DNA of 64,000 bases from Leifsonia sp. AG29 (GTDB lineage: Bacteria > Actinomycetota > Actinomycetes > Actinomycetales > Microbacteriaceae). Each line of letters begins with the position of its first letter. The stretch's first letter is position 1. The DNA is taken from NCBI RefSeq assembly GCF_009765225.1, contig NZ_VMSF01000001.1:2976001-3040000 (forward strand), written 5' to 3'. A program made the translations under genes and the position numbers. Shown one piece after another: positions 41,653 through 49,943 of the stretch. A model generated the notes under the pieces. That model saw only the letters and a program-made list of their open reading frames with translations, was not told the DNA's origin and did not search any database.

Positions 41653-42777
41653 TCAGGCTGCGGCGTAAGAACCGACGAGGCGCACCGCGCCTCCATCGAC
41701 TCCCTTGGCGCCCTGCTCGAACCCGGTGAGGTCACGGGCCGTCGTCGAGACCGCGCCCGCCCGCCAGGTCGGGATCCCATCGGCCGTGACGGCCGCCGCG
41801 ATGGCGTCTGCGTGCTCGGGGGCCACCACGGCGAACATGCCGATGCCGAGGTTCCAAGTGCCTTCGCTCGACTCCAGGCTGCTGCCGGCGAGGTCGCTCA
41901 GAACGCGGAACACGGGCGACGGCGACCAGGTCGATCGGTCCACCTCCACCCACGAGCCGACCGGCAGGACTCGCGCGAGGTTGGCCGCGATGCCGCCGCC
42001 GGTCACGTGGCTGAGCGAGTGGACGGCACCGTCGAAGCGGTCGTCGCCGAGCACACGGAGGAGCGGGGCGGTGTAGAGGCGCGTGGGCTCGAGCAGCGCC
42101 TCCCCGACGACGCCGCCGAACTCCTCCGAGCGGTCGGTGAATCCGATGGCGCGCTGAGCGAGGATGTGGCGGACCAGCGAGAAGCCGTTCGAGTGGAGGC
42201 CGGAGGAGGCCATCGCCAGGACGACGTCGCCGTCCTGCACGCGCTCGGCACCGAGGACCCGGTCGGCCTCGACCGCTCCGACAGCCGCGCCGGCCACGTC
42301 GTAGTCGTCCGCGCCGAGCAGACCGGGGTGCTCCGCGGTCTCGCCCCCGACGAGCGCCGTGCCGGTCGCCTCGCAGGCACGCGCGATTCCCGCCACGATC
42401 GCCGCGATGCGCTCGGGGACGACCTTGCCGCAGGCGATGTAGTCGGTCATGAACAGCGGGCGAGCGCCGACCACGACGATGTCGTCGACGACCATGCCGA
42501 CGAGATCCTGACCGATGGTGTCGTGCTTGTCGAGCGCCTGAGCGATCGCCACCTTGGTGCCGACCCCGTCGGTCGAGGTGGCGAGCAGCGGGCGGCGGAA
42601 ATCTTTGAGGGCGGACACGTCGAACAACCCGGCGAACCCGCCGACGCCGCCGAGCACCTCCCGGCCCTGTGTGCGCGAGACGGCGGCCTTCATCAGCTCG
42701 ACGGCCCGGTCGCCCGCGGCGGTGTCGACGCCGGCGGCGGCGTACGAGGAGGACGAGGATGCGCTGCTGTCGGTCAC
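41653..42777 (-). CDS. purM: Phosphoribosylformylglycinamidine cyclo-ligase (AIR synthase)
   Basis: A 374-residue enzyme that closes the imidazole ring of FGAM with ATP to form AIR. Family motifs are YAAAGVD near the N-terminus, STDGVGTK, MVVDDIVVVGARPLFMTDYIA, GGETAEHPG and SSGLHSNGFSLVR, ending with WNLGIGMFAVV. The GTG at 42777 lies six bases after TACGAT and has no ribosome site, so it seems leaderless. The same TACGAT-N6-GTG layout stands before purC, which suggests common expression of purine genes. Confidence 0.97.
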   Translation of the reverse strand: MTDSSASSSSSYAAAGVDTAAGDRAVELMKAAVSRTQGREVLGGVGGFAGLFDVSALKDFRRPLLATSTDGVGTKVAIAQALDKHDTIGQDLVGMVVDDIVVVGARPLFMTDYIACGKVVPERIAAIVAGIARACEATGTALVGGETAEHPGLLGADDYDVAGAAVGAVEADRVLGAERVQDGDVVLAMASSGLHSNGFSLVRHILAQRAIGFTDRSEEFGGVVGEALLEPTRLYTAPLLRVLGDDRFDGAVHSLSHVTGGGIAANLARVLPVGSWVEVDRSTWSPSPVFRVLSDLAGSSLESSEGTWNLGIGMFAVVAPEHADAIAAAVTADGIPTWRAGAVSTTARDLTGFEQGAKGVDGGAVRLVGSYAAA

Positions 42778-42783
42778 CGGACA

Positions 42784-42789
42784 ATCGTA
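42784..42789 (-). promoter_or_regulatory. -10 box of leaderless purM
   Basis: TACGAT on the minus strand, six bases before the GTG at 42777. Identical hexamer and spacing to the box before purC. Confidence 0.6.
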
Positions 42790-42845
42790 CCGGTGGGCTC
42801 TCGGCCGGGTCGCGTCCCCGACGGTCGGCCCGAGCGGGCCGGGTG

Positions 42846-42874
42846 TTGACCCGGCGAAAGGTCGGCGCTACGGT
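42846..42874 (+). promoter_or_regulatory. Promoter of the ArsR/SRPBCC pair, with AACC-N4-GGTT dyad downstream
   Basis: -35 TTGACC (42846-42851), 17-bp spacer, -10 TACGGT (42869-42874). Immediately downstream lies an AACC-ACTA-GGTT dyad (about 42880-42891), suitably placed for binding by the ArsR protein itself. Confidence 0.7.
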
Positions 42875-42901
42875 TACTAAACCACTAGGTTGATAAAGGG
42901 C

Positions 42902-43264
42902 GTGGTTGAACAAATGGAAGACGCGCTGGACCGGGCGTTCGCGGCCCTGGCCGATCCCGTGCGACGGGCCATCGTCGCGCGGCTCAGCCGGGGCCCGTCG
43001 ACCCTGGGCGAGCTCGCGGAGCCGTTCGACATCACCCCCCAGGCCGTCTCCAAGCACATCAGCGTGCTGGAGGCGGCGGGCCTCGTCATCCGGACCCGGG
43101 AGGCGCAGCGCCGCCCGGTCCACCTAGACCCGGCCGCCCTCGAGCGCCTGACCGCGTGGATCGACCGCTACCGGCTGGAAGCGGAATCGCGGTACCGGCG
43201 CCTCGACTCGCTGCTCGCCGACGAGCACGTCGAGCAGCACCGGAGCAAGGAGAAGGAATCATGA
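42902..43264 (+). CDS. ArsR-family (SmtB-like) transcriptional regulator
   Basis: A 120-residue winged-helix protein: DRAFAALADPVRRAIVARLSRGPSTLGELAEPFDITPQAVSKHISVLEAAGLV is the ArsR DNA-binding pattern. No metal-binding CxC motif is seen, so it belongs with the non-metal members usually paired with AHSA1/SRPBCC proteins. The start is taken as the GTG at 42902 (MVEQMEDALD); the ATG at 42914 is possible. Its stop overlaps the next start (ATGA). Confidence 0.88.
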   Translation: MVEQMEDALDRAFAALADPVRRAIVARLSRGPSTLGELAEPFDITPQAVSKHISVLEAAGLVIRTREAQRRPVHLDPAALERLTAWIDRYRLEAESRYRRLDSLLADEHVEQHRSKEKES

Positions 43265-43728
43265 GCAACCCCGTCATCATCGACGCCCGACCGGGCACCC
43301 CGTACGCCGACATCACCCGCGAGTTCGAGGCACCGGTCGAGGCCGTGTTCCGCGCCCACGCGGACCCCGAGCTCTATGCGACCTGGATCGGTCCACGCGG
43401 GCTCGAGACGACCGTCACGCAGTGGGACTTCCGGAGCGGAGGCGGCTACGCGTTCGAGCAGCGCGACAAGGAGGGTGTCTACGCGTTCCGCGGCGTCTTC
43501 CACACCGTGATCGAGAACGAACTGATCATCCAGACCTTCGAGTACCTCGGCGCACCGGGTGAGGTCAGCCTTGACCGCCGGTTCGAGGCGCTTCCCGAGG
43601 GCCGCTCCCGGCTCGCCGGCCACTCCGTGTTCACCTCCGTGGAGGCGCTGGAGGGCATGATCGCGTCCGGCATGGAATACGGCGTCCGCGAAGGCTACGA
43701 GAAGCTCGACGAGCTCCTGGCACGCTGA
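43261..43728 (+). CDS. AHSA1/SRPBCC-domain protein
   Basis: A 155-residue START-fold protein: ITREFEAPVEAVFRAHADPELYATWIGPRG, GGYAFEQRDKEGVYAFRGVFHTV and a C-terminal helix YEKLDELLA match the AHSA1-type ligand-binding group. It overlaps the ArsR gene by 4 bp, and the ArsR/AHSA1 operon is a frequent regulatory pair of unknown ligand. It converges with purF. Confidence 0.87.
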   Translation: MSNPVIIDARPGTPYADITREFEAPVEAVFRAHADPELYATWIGPRGLETTVTQWDFRSGGGYAFEQRDKEGVYAFRGVFHTVIENELIIQTFEYLGAPGEVSLDRRFEALPEGRSRLAGHSVFTSVEALEGMIASGMEYGVREGYEKLDELLAR

Positions 43729-43739
43729 CGCCGCCGGTC

Positions 43740-45311
43740 CTACTCCTGCCGGCCCGGGTCGCCGAAGCTGAGCAGCGGCTCCAGCTCGCTGTCCGGCCCG
43801 GGCTCGCAGCCGTCGGACGTCGCGTCCGAGCCGTCGTCCGTGGGCGCGACGGCCGGTCGCTCGAGCAGATTCTTGCCCAGGTGGTGGGCGTCGGGGAGCT
43901 CGATCGGGTACTTGCCGGTGAAGCACGCGGTGCAGAGGCGCTCGCGCGGCTGCTCGGTGGCGGCGATCATGCCGTCCTCCGAGAGGTAGCCGAGGCTGTC
44001 CGCGCCGATCGACTGGCGCACCTCCTCGACCCCGAGGCCGGTGGCGATGAGCTCGGCGCGCGACGCGAAGTCGATGCCGTAGAAGCAGGGCCACGTGATG
44101 GGCGGGCTCGAGATCCGGACGTGCACCTCGGCGGCCCCCGCCTCCCGCAGCATGGACACCAGGGCGCGCTGCGTGTTTCCGCGGACGATCGAGTCGTCGA
44201 CGACGACGAGGCGCTTGCCCTTGATGACCTCCTTCAGCGGGTTCAGCTTGAGCTTGATGCCGCGCTGGCGGATGGTCTGCGACGGCTGGATGAACGTCCG
44301 GCCGACGTAGGAGTTCTTGACGAGTCCCTGCCCGAACGGGATGCCCGACGCCTGGGCGTAGCCGATCGCCGCCGGCGTTCCCGACTCGGGCGTCGGGATG
44401 ACGAGGTCGGCCTCGACCTCGTGCTCGCGCGCCAGCTGACGCCCCATCTCGACGCGGGCCTCGTAGACGCCGCGGCCCGCGATGGTCGTGTCCGGGCGGG
44501 CGAGGTAGACGTACTCGAAGACGCAGCCCGCCCGCTTCTCCTCGGCGAAACGGCGGCTGCGCAGCCCGTTCTCATCGATGGCGATCAGCTCGCCGGGCTC
44601 GACCTCGCGCACGAAGCTCGCGCCGACGATGTCGAGCGCCGCGGTCTCGGAGGCGACGACCCAGCCGCGCTCCAGCCGGCCGAGCACGAGCGGGCGGACG
44701 CCCTGCGGGTCGCGCGCGGCGTACAGGGTGTGCTCGTCCATGAACACGAGGCAGAAGGCGCCGCGGAGACGCGGGAGCACCTCCACCGCGGTCGCCTCGA
44801 GCGTGTGGTCGAGGTCGCCCGTGAGGAGCGCCGTGACCACGGCGGTGTCGGTCGTGTTGCCGCGCGACAGCTCGCCATCGTGCTGCGGGTAGCGCTCGTG
44901 GACGAGTTGCATCAGCTCGGCGGTGTTGGTCAGGTTGCCGTTGTGCCCGAGGGCGACGGTGCCGCTGGACGTGCTCCCCAGCGTCGGCTGCGCGTTCTGC
45001 CAGCTGGAGGCGCCGGTCGTCGAGTAGCGCGTGTGGCCGACGGCGATGTGGCCCGGGAGGGAGTTGAGCGCGTTCTCGTTGAAGACCTGGGACACGAGCC
45101 CCATGTCTTTGTAGATGAGGATCTTGCTGCCGTCGCTCGTCGCGATGCCCGCCGACTCCTGCCCGCGGTGCTGCAGGGCGTAGAGGCCGAAGTAGCTGAG
45201 CTTCGCGACCTCCTCACCGGGTGCCCAGACGCCGAAGACGCCGCAGGCATCCTGCGGGCCCTTCTCGCCGGGCAGCAGTTCGTGACTGAGAAGACCGTCG
45301 CCTCCGGCCAC
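43740..45311 (-). CDS. purF: Amidophosphoribosyltransferase
   Basis: A 523-residue enzyme making phosphoribosylamine from PRPP and glutamine, the first committed purine step. A short propeptide precedes C23 (DACGVFGVW), the glutaminase nucleophile exposed after cleavage. The PRPP loop is VVVDDSIVRGNT. The cysteines that bind a 4Fe-4S cluster in the Bacillus-type enzyme are all visible: one in AGCVFEYVYLARPD, one in TWPCFYGIDF and the pair in LCTACF. The start is the GTG at 45311, after GAGGAAAGGGG. Confidence 0.97.
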   Translation of the reverse strand: MAGGDGLLSHELLPGEKGPQDACGVFGVWAPGEEVAKLSYFGLYALQHRGQESAGIATSDGSKILIYKDMGLVSQVFNENALNSLPGHIAVGHTRYSTTGASSWQNAQPTLGSTSSGTVALGHNGNLTNTAELMQLVHERYPQHDGELSRGNTTDTAVVTALLTGDLDHTLEATAVEVLPRLRGAFCLVFMDEHTLYAARDPQGVRPLVLGRLERGWVVASETAALDIVGASFVREVEPGELIAIDENGLRSRRFAEEKRAGCVFEYVYLARPDTTIAGRGVYEARVEMGRQLAREHEVEADLVIPTPESGTPAAIGYAQASGIPFGQGLVKNSYVGRTFIQPSQTIRQRGIKLKLNPLKEVIKGKRLVVVDDSIVRGNTQRALVSMLREAGAAEVHVRISSPPITWPCFYGIDFASRAELIATGLGVEEVRQSIGADSLGYLSEDGMIAATEQPRERLCTACFTGKYPIELPDAHHLGKNLLERPAVAPTDDGSDATSDGCEPGPDSELEPLLSFGDPGRQE

Positions 45312-45344
45312 AGCGGGACCCCTTTCCTCGGGATGTCGGGATGT

Positions 45345-45728
45345 TCAGCTCTCGATGTCGGTGCGGGCGCCGGGCTCCGGCTTCTCGACCTCGGCCTGCT
45401 CGGCAGGCTCGGCCTCGGGGGTGCGCACATCGATTCTATCCGCCTCGACGCGGCGCGCCCTCCGGGCGGTCATGCGGTCGAGGAGGAGCGCCACCACGGC
45501 ACCGACGACGACGCCGATGACCGCGCAGACCGCCAGCAGGAAACCGAAGACGGTGCCCCGGTCGTAGGTGGGGTTCGACGGGAACGCGAACGTGAGGATG
45601 AGCGCCACGACCGCGAAGACGACCGCACCGGTCACCATGAACCGGAAGTACCGCGGCGAGCGCCGCACGCTCACCTCGGTCCGCTCCTCCGTCTCGGTGG
45701 CGGCGGGTTCGGGCTGGTCGTCGGTCAT
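45345..45728 (-). CDS. Small two-helix membrane protein, unknown
   Basis: A 127-residue protein. A hydrophilic acidic head is followed by two helices (MVTGAVVFAVVALILTFAF and GFLLAVCAVIGVVVGAVVALLL) and an Arg-rich then acidic tail. I do not recognise a characterised family. It lies 33 bp upstream of purF on the same strand. The ATG at 45728 follows GACAAT by six bases, inside a 19-base sequence identical to the start region of the ABM protein at 31787. Confidence 0.72.
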   Translation of the reverse strand: MTDDQPEPAATETEERTEVSVRRSPRYFRFMVTGAVVFAVVALILTFAFPSNPTYDRGTVFGFLLAVCAVIGVVVGAVVALLLDRMTARRARRVEADRIDVRTPEAEPAEQAEVEKPEPGARTDIES

Positions 45729-45783
45729 GCCTCCATTGTCGCTCACCGAGGCTGGGGGCTCCCCCACCGGGTCTCAGCGACCG

Positions 45784-46140
45784 CTAGTAGCGCAGCGGGA
45801 GGAGGCCCTCGAGCGAGGCCCGCTGACCGGAGGCGTGCACCCGCCCGGTGGCGACGCCCTCCTCCCAGCCGACGGAGCCCGACGCGAGGGCGAGGAACGT
45901 GTCGGCGTCCGTCTCGATGACGTTCGGCGGCGTCCCGCGGGTGTGACGGGGACCGGGGATGCACTGCACCGCGCCGAACGGCGGGACCCGCACCTCCACG
46001 GTGTTGCCGGGCGCCCGCTCGGCGAGGAGCTGGAGCAGGTAGCGCACCGCGGTCGCACGCGTCTCGCGCGGGACGTCTCCGCCGAGAGCGGCGCGGACGG
46101 CGGGCCCACCGGTCTCGTCGGGGATCTTCGCTCTGGCCAT
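45784..46140 (-). CDS. SCP2-like (sterol carrier family) protein
   Basis: A 118-residue protein, MARAKIPDETGGPAVRAAL…, with a compact alpha/beta pattern (TVEVRVPPFGAVQCIPGPRHTRGTPPNVIETDADTFLALA) matching the small SCP2-fold proteins found next to purine genes in Actinobacteria. They may bind lipid, but no role is proven. The ATG at 46140 follows GGGAGG. The frame is open upstream into purD on the opposite strand and is not used there. It is divergent from purD with 63 bp between. Confidence 0.75.
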   Translation of the reverse strand: MARAKIPDETGGPAVRAALGGDVPRETRATAVRYLLQLLAERAPGNTVEVRVPPFGAVQCIPGPRHTRGTPPNVIETDADTFLALASGSVGWEEGVATGRVHASGQRASLEGLLPLRY

Positions 46141-46191
46141 GGGGCCATCCTCCCACCGGCGACCGGGACGGCCAGCGCCCGCGCCTCCCTC

Positions 46192-46197
46192 TAGCAT
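46192..46197 (+). promoter_or_regulatory. -10 box of leaderless purD
   Basis: TAGCAT, six bases before the GTG at 46204; no Shine-Dalgarno sequence in the gap. Confidence 0.58.
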
Positions 46198-46203
46198 GGG
46201 GGC

Positions 46204-47460
46204 GTGAAGATTCTGGTCCTCGGCTCGGGCGCGCGCGAGCACGCCATCATCACGTCGCTGCTCAGCGAGGAGGCGGGTCACGACATCGTCGCGGCTCCCG
46301 GCAACGCGGGCATCGCCCAGGACGTGGCGGTCGAGCCGGACCTCGACCCGCTCGACGGTGTCGCGGTCGCCGAGTACGCGATCGAGAACGGCGTCGACCT
46401 GGTCGTCATCGGCCCCGAGGCGCCGCTCGTCGCCGGAGTGGCCGACCCGCTTCGCACGCGCGGCATCCCCGTCTTCGGCCCCGGCCGGGCGGCCGCACAG
46501 CTGGAGGGGTCGAAGGCGTTCGCCAAGCGGATCATGGAGGCCGCCGGCGTCCCGACCGGGCGCGCCGTGCGTGCCGAGACCCTCGCCGAGGCCGAGGCCG
46601 CGCTCGACGCGTTCGGCGCACCGTACGTGGTCAAGGCGGACGGGCTCGCGGCCGGCAAGGGCGTCCTCGTGACCGCGGACCGCGCGGCGGCGATCGAGCA
46701 CTCCGAGCACTGGCTGCAGCGCGGCGGAGTACTCGTGGAGGAGTTCCTCGACGGGCAGGAGGTCTCCCTCTTCCTCCTGAGCGACGGCCACGACGTCCTG
46801 CCGCTCAGCCCCGCCCAGGACTACAAGCGCCTCCTCGACGGCGACGCGGGCCCCAACACGGGAGGGATGGGCGCCTACTCGCCGCTCCCCTGGCTGCCGG
46901 AGACCTTCGTCGACGAGGTCATCGAGAAGATCGCGCTGCCGACCGTGCGCACCCTCGCCGCCGAGCAGACCCCCTTCATCGGGCTCCTCTACTGCGGGCT
47001 CATCGTGACCGACCGCGGGATCCGCGTCATCGAGTTCAACGCCCGGTTCGGCGACCCCGAGACGCAGGTCGTGCTGCCGCGGCTCGTCACTCCGCTGTCG
47101 CAGCTGATGTTCGCCGCAGCGACCGGCGGCCTCGGCGGCCTTCCGCGGCCCGAGTTCGCACTCGATACGGCGGTGACCGTGGTGCTCGCGAGCGAGGGGT
47201 ACCCGGAGGCGCCGCAGACCGGTCGTCCGCTCACCGGCCTGGAGGAGGCCGCGGCCGTGCCCGAGGTCACCATCGCACACGCGGCGACGGCACGCGATGA
47301 GAGCACGGGCGCACTGCTCGCGACCGGCGGCCGCGTGCTCAGCGTCGTCGCCCGGGGCACGACGTTCGCCGAGGCGCGCGAGCGCGCGTACGACGCGATC
47401 GGGCGCATCCACCTCGAAGGCGGGCAGTACCGCACCGACATCGCGGCGCGCGTGTCCTGA
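46204..47460 (+). CDS. purD: Phosphoribosylamine-glycine ligase (GAR synthetase)
   Basis: A 418-residue ATP-grasp enzyme joining glycine to phosphoribosylamine. N-terminal KILVLGSGAREHAI, the ATP-binding KADGLAAGKGVLV (near 141-153), PAQDYKRLLDGDAGPNTGGMGAYSP, and EFNARFGDPETQ with metal ligands are all present. The GTG at 46204 begins close after a TAGCAT -10 box. Downstream lies repeat array 3. Confidence 0.97.
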   Translation: MKILVLGSGAREHAIITSLLSEEAGHDIVAAPGNAGIAQDVAVEPDLDPLDGVAVAEYAIENGVDLVVIGPEAPLVAGVADPLRTRGIPVFGPGRAAAQLEGSKAFAKRIMEAAGVPTGRAVRAETLAEAEAALDAFGAPYVVKADGLAAGKGVLVTADRAAAIEHSEHWLQRGGVLVEEFLDGQEVSLFLLSDGHDVLPLSPAQDYKRLLDGDAGPNTGGMGAYSPLPWLPETFVDEVIEKIALPTVRTLAAEQTPFIGLLYCGLIVTDRGIRVIEFNARFGDPETQVVLPRLVTPLSQLMFAAATGGLGGLPRPEFALDTAVTVVLASEGYPEAPQTGRPLTGLEEAAAVPEVTIAHAATARDESTGALLATGGRVLSVVARGTTFAEARERAYDAIGRIHLEGGQYRTDIAARVS

Positions 47461-47520
47461 GGGGACGGTGGGGTGGGCGGTTGCCGCGTTTCCGGGTGCT
47501 GCGTGTCCCGTGCCCACCAC

Positions 47521-47891
47521 ATTCGGCACGAATCTCGCTCCCACGGCGCCCGTCACCCACATTCGGCACGAATCTCGCTCCCACGGCGCCCGTCGCCGAC
47601 ATTCGGCACGAATCTCGCTCCCACGGCGCCCGTCGCCGACATTCGGCACGAATCTCGGCGGCGCCCACACCTCGGGCGGGCCACATTCGGCACGAATGTG
47701 CCCGAGCCAGCCCGCTTCGGCGACATTCAGCACGAATGTGGGGAGCGCGCCTCCCCTGCCCCGCGCTCAGAGTGCGCCCTCAGAGATTCGGCACGAATGT
47801 GGCACAGAGGGCGCCCGTGACCCACATTCAGCACGAATCTCGAAGGCGCGGCGCGCCGGCCCGGCGCTGCCCGGGCACATTCGGCACGAAT
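47521..47891 (+). repeat. Array 3: nine copies of the ATTCG-GCA-CGAAT dyad
   Basis: Starts at 47521, 47561, 47601, 47641, 47685, 47725, 47786, 47826 and 47879, all with core GCA on the plus strand. The first four are exactly 40 bp apart with a shared spacer (CTCGCTCCCACGGCGCCCGT). Copies at 47725 and 47826 have ATTCA in the left arm. The array fills the 492-bp gap between the convergent purD and alditol oxidase genes, where no gene is visible. A (CGAAGCG)3 heptamer repeat follows near 47895-47920. Confidence 0.93.
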
Positions 47892-47952
47892 GCAGCGAAG
47901 CGCGAAGCGCGAAGCGCGTGACGCCCGCCCGCCCGCGCGGGAGCGCGAGGCG

Positions 47953-49194
47953 TCAGCCGAGCAGGCGCGCCAGGAACGCGTTCCGGAAGCGCTGCTCGGG
48001 GTCGAAGCGCTCGGTCAGCGCACGGAAATCACCGAGGCGCGGGTAGAGCGCGGGCACCAAGCCGTCGCGATCCAGGTAGAGCTTGCCCCAGTGCGGGCGC
48101 GCACCGAGCGGGAGGAGCGCCTCCTCGAGGGCGGGCAGCACCGCCTCCACACCGGCCTGGTCCCGCACCCACGTGAAGTGCAGCCCCACGGCGTCGGTTC
48201 CGTAGGCACTCGAGAGCCACAGTTCGTCCGCGGCGACCGTGCGGATCTCGGAGATCTGCAGCAGCGGCGCGACGACGTGCGCCAGGGCGCGCACCGCCTC
48301 GATCGCCTCCACCGCCCGTGGGCGCGGCACGAGGTACTCCGACTGGATCTCGGCCCCGTTCGACGGCGTGAACTCGAACCGGAAGTGCGCAAGACGCTCG
48401 CTCCACGGGCCGACCACGCCGAGCTGCTGGGTCGTGTTGCGCACGTCCATCGTCGGGATCATGTGCCGCGCCTCCGTCAGCGCGCGGGCGCCGAGGAAGT
48501 CGTCGCCGATCGGCGAGCCGCCGTCGAGCTCCTTGAGCCAGGCGAGCGCGACGGTGTCCTCCTCCCACGTGGTGAAGAGGCTGACGCTGTACGCCGCGGA
48601 GGTGACCTCGTCGAATCGGCCGGTGACCGCCTCCCAGGGCAGCTTCTCGAACAGCCGCTGCCGCGCGTCGAAGCTGGGACGGATGTCGAGCGTGACGTCG
48701 ATGACCACGCCGAGCGCCCCCAGGGAGACGACCGCCCCGTCGAACCCCTCGTCTCCTCGGCGCAGCTCGACGATCTCTCCCGATGCGGTCAGGATCCGCA
48801 GCCCGCGGACGGCGGTCGCCAGGTTGCCGTTGCGGTCGCCCGAGCCGTGGGTGGCTGTCGCGATCGCGCCGGCGACCGAGATGTGCGGGAGGGACGCGAG
48901 GTTGTGAAGCGCCCAGCCCGCCGCCTGCAGCTCCCGGGCGAGATCGCCGTAGCGCACGCCGCCGCTGACCGTCACCGCCCGCGCCTCCTCGTCGATGCTG
49001 ATCGAGGCGGGGAGACCTGCCGTGCTGACGAGCAGGTCGGAGGTGTCGGCGAGGTCGTTGAACGAGTGGCGCGACCCCAGGGCACGGACCGCGCGCGCAC
49101 CGACGACCAGCTCGCGCAGCTCGTCGACGCTCTCGGGCCGGACGATCCGCGCCGCCCGGTACTCGTGGTTGCCTGCCCAGTTCAGCTCGCCCAT
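47953..49194 (-). CDS. FAD-linked alditol (xylitol) oxidase
   Basis: A 413-residue vanillyl-alcohol-oxidase-fold enzyme. H43 in GSRHSFND is the expected covalent FAD ligand; SLPHISVAGAIATATHGSG and GALGVVIDVTL are FAD-domain motifs. The C-terminus resembles AldO: ISEIRTVAADELWLSSAYG, HFTWV and ARPHWGKL. It would oxidise sugar alcohols to aldoses, producing hydrogen peroxide. D-arabinono-1,4-lactone oxidase is the alternative. The ATG at 49194 follows AGGAAGG; no secretion signal. Confidence 0.85.
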   Translation of the reverse strand: MGELNWAGNHEYRAARIVRPESVDELRELVVGARAVRALGSRHSFNDLADTSDLLVSTAGLPASISIDEEARAVTVSGGVRYGDLARELQAAGWALHNLASLPHISVAGAIATATHGSGDRNGNLATAVRGLRILTASGEIVELRRGDEGFDGAVVSLGALGVVIDVTLDIRPSFDARQRLFEKLPWEAVTGRFDEVTSAAYSVSLFTTWEEDTVALAWLKELDGGSPIGDDFLGARALTEARHMIPTMDVRNTTQQLGVVGPWSERLAHFRFEFTPSNGAEIQSEYLVPRPRAVEAIEAVRALAHVVAPLLQISEIRTVAADELWLSSAYGTDAVGLHFTWVRDQAGVEAVLPALEEALLPLGARPHWGKLYLDRDGLVPALYPRLGDFRALTERFDPEQRFRNAFLARLLG

Positions 49195-49352
49195 CGCGGT
49201 CCTTCCTCGCACTCGCGGCCGTGCGGCCACCGCCTCAGTCTATGGATGTGAACGTGCGCACGCGGTCCGCGCAGGAGGGGGGTGGCCGCGGCGAGGGAGG
49301 CGGAGGTATGGTCGGCGCTGTCGGGGGTAGGGACGAGGGGAAGGGGCCAGTC

Positions 49353-49934
49353 GTGGCCGAATTCGAATATGGTCCGGCGGAGTTCATGGTCGCTCAGTTC
49401 GACACGGACAGACCGTCTCCGGGGGTGGTGCAGTCCATCATCGATCTGATCGACAGCGGAACGCTGCGCCTCCTCGACCTGCTGTTCGTCGAGCGGCACG
49501 AGGACGGGACGGTCGATGTCATCGAGCTCGACCAGATCGGGGACGAGATCGGCATGGTCGATGTCACGCTCGAGGCGAGCGGGCTCGCCGGCGACGAGGA
49601 CGTCGACCAGATGGCTCAGCTGCTCGAGCCGGGCAGCACCGGAGCGATCTTCGTGTTCGAACACCTGTGGGCCAAGGAGCTCGCCGCGCGCTTCTTCGAG
49701 TCGGGAGGCGTCGTCCTCCACTCGGAGCGCATCCCGGCCCCGGTCGTCAACGCGATCGCCGCGGAGGCGCTGGCCGACGAGCTCGAAGAGGTCCTGGAGG
49801 AGTCCGAGGGCGGCGCCGAGGACGCCGGAGGCGACGCCGAGGCGGCCGGGGACCGGACGGGAGCCGCGCCCGAGTCCGCGGCGGCCAGTGACAAGACGGC
49901 CCCGGCGCCCAGCGCCCCGGCCGAGCAGAAGTAG
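49353..49934 (+). CDS. DUF6325-family protein
   Basis: A 193-residue acidic protein. The N-terminal 140 residues (EFEYGPAEFMVAQFD, VQSIIDLIDSGTLRLLDLLFVERHEDGTVDVIELDQI, GAIFVFEHLWAKELAARFFESGGVVLHSERIP) form the DUF6325 domain; the last 50 residues are a low-complexity Ala/Glu tail. Function unknown; the name-giving domain resembles a sensor for membrane or stress states only by loose guess. The GTG at 49353 follows GAGGGGAAGGGG. It is paired with a SHOCT protein 9 bp downstream, a recurrent combination. Confidence 0.85.
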   Translation: MAEFEYGPAEFMVAQFDTDRPSPGVVQSIIDLIDSGTLRLLDLLFVERHEDGTVDVIELDQIGDEIGMVDVTLEASGLAGDEDVDQMAQLLEPGSTGAIFVFEHLWAKELAARFFESGGVVLHSERIPAPVVNAIAAEALADELEEVLEESEGGAEDAGGDAEAAGDRTGAAPESAAASDKTAPAPSAPAEQK

Positions 49935-49943
49935 GAGGGCGAT

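Noticed and set aside
46141-47733. Long minus-strand frame joined to the SCP2-like gene
   Set aside because: It runs antisense to purD and through array 3; GC-rich DNA gives such open frames without coding.
47521-47891. Array 3 as a set of Rho-independent terminators for purD
   Set aside because: Stems are only 5-8 bp with a 3-base loop and no T-tract, and nine in a row would be unnecessary; a structural role is not excluded.
49221-49352. Upstream start for the DUF6325 gene
   Set aside because: The extra 44 residues are Gly/Arg low-complexity, while the GTG at 49353 follows a strong ribosome site and begins the conserved domain.
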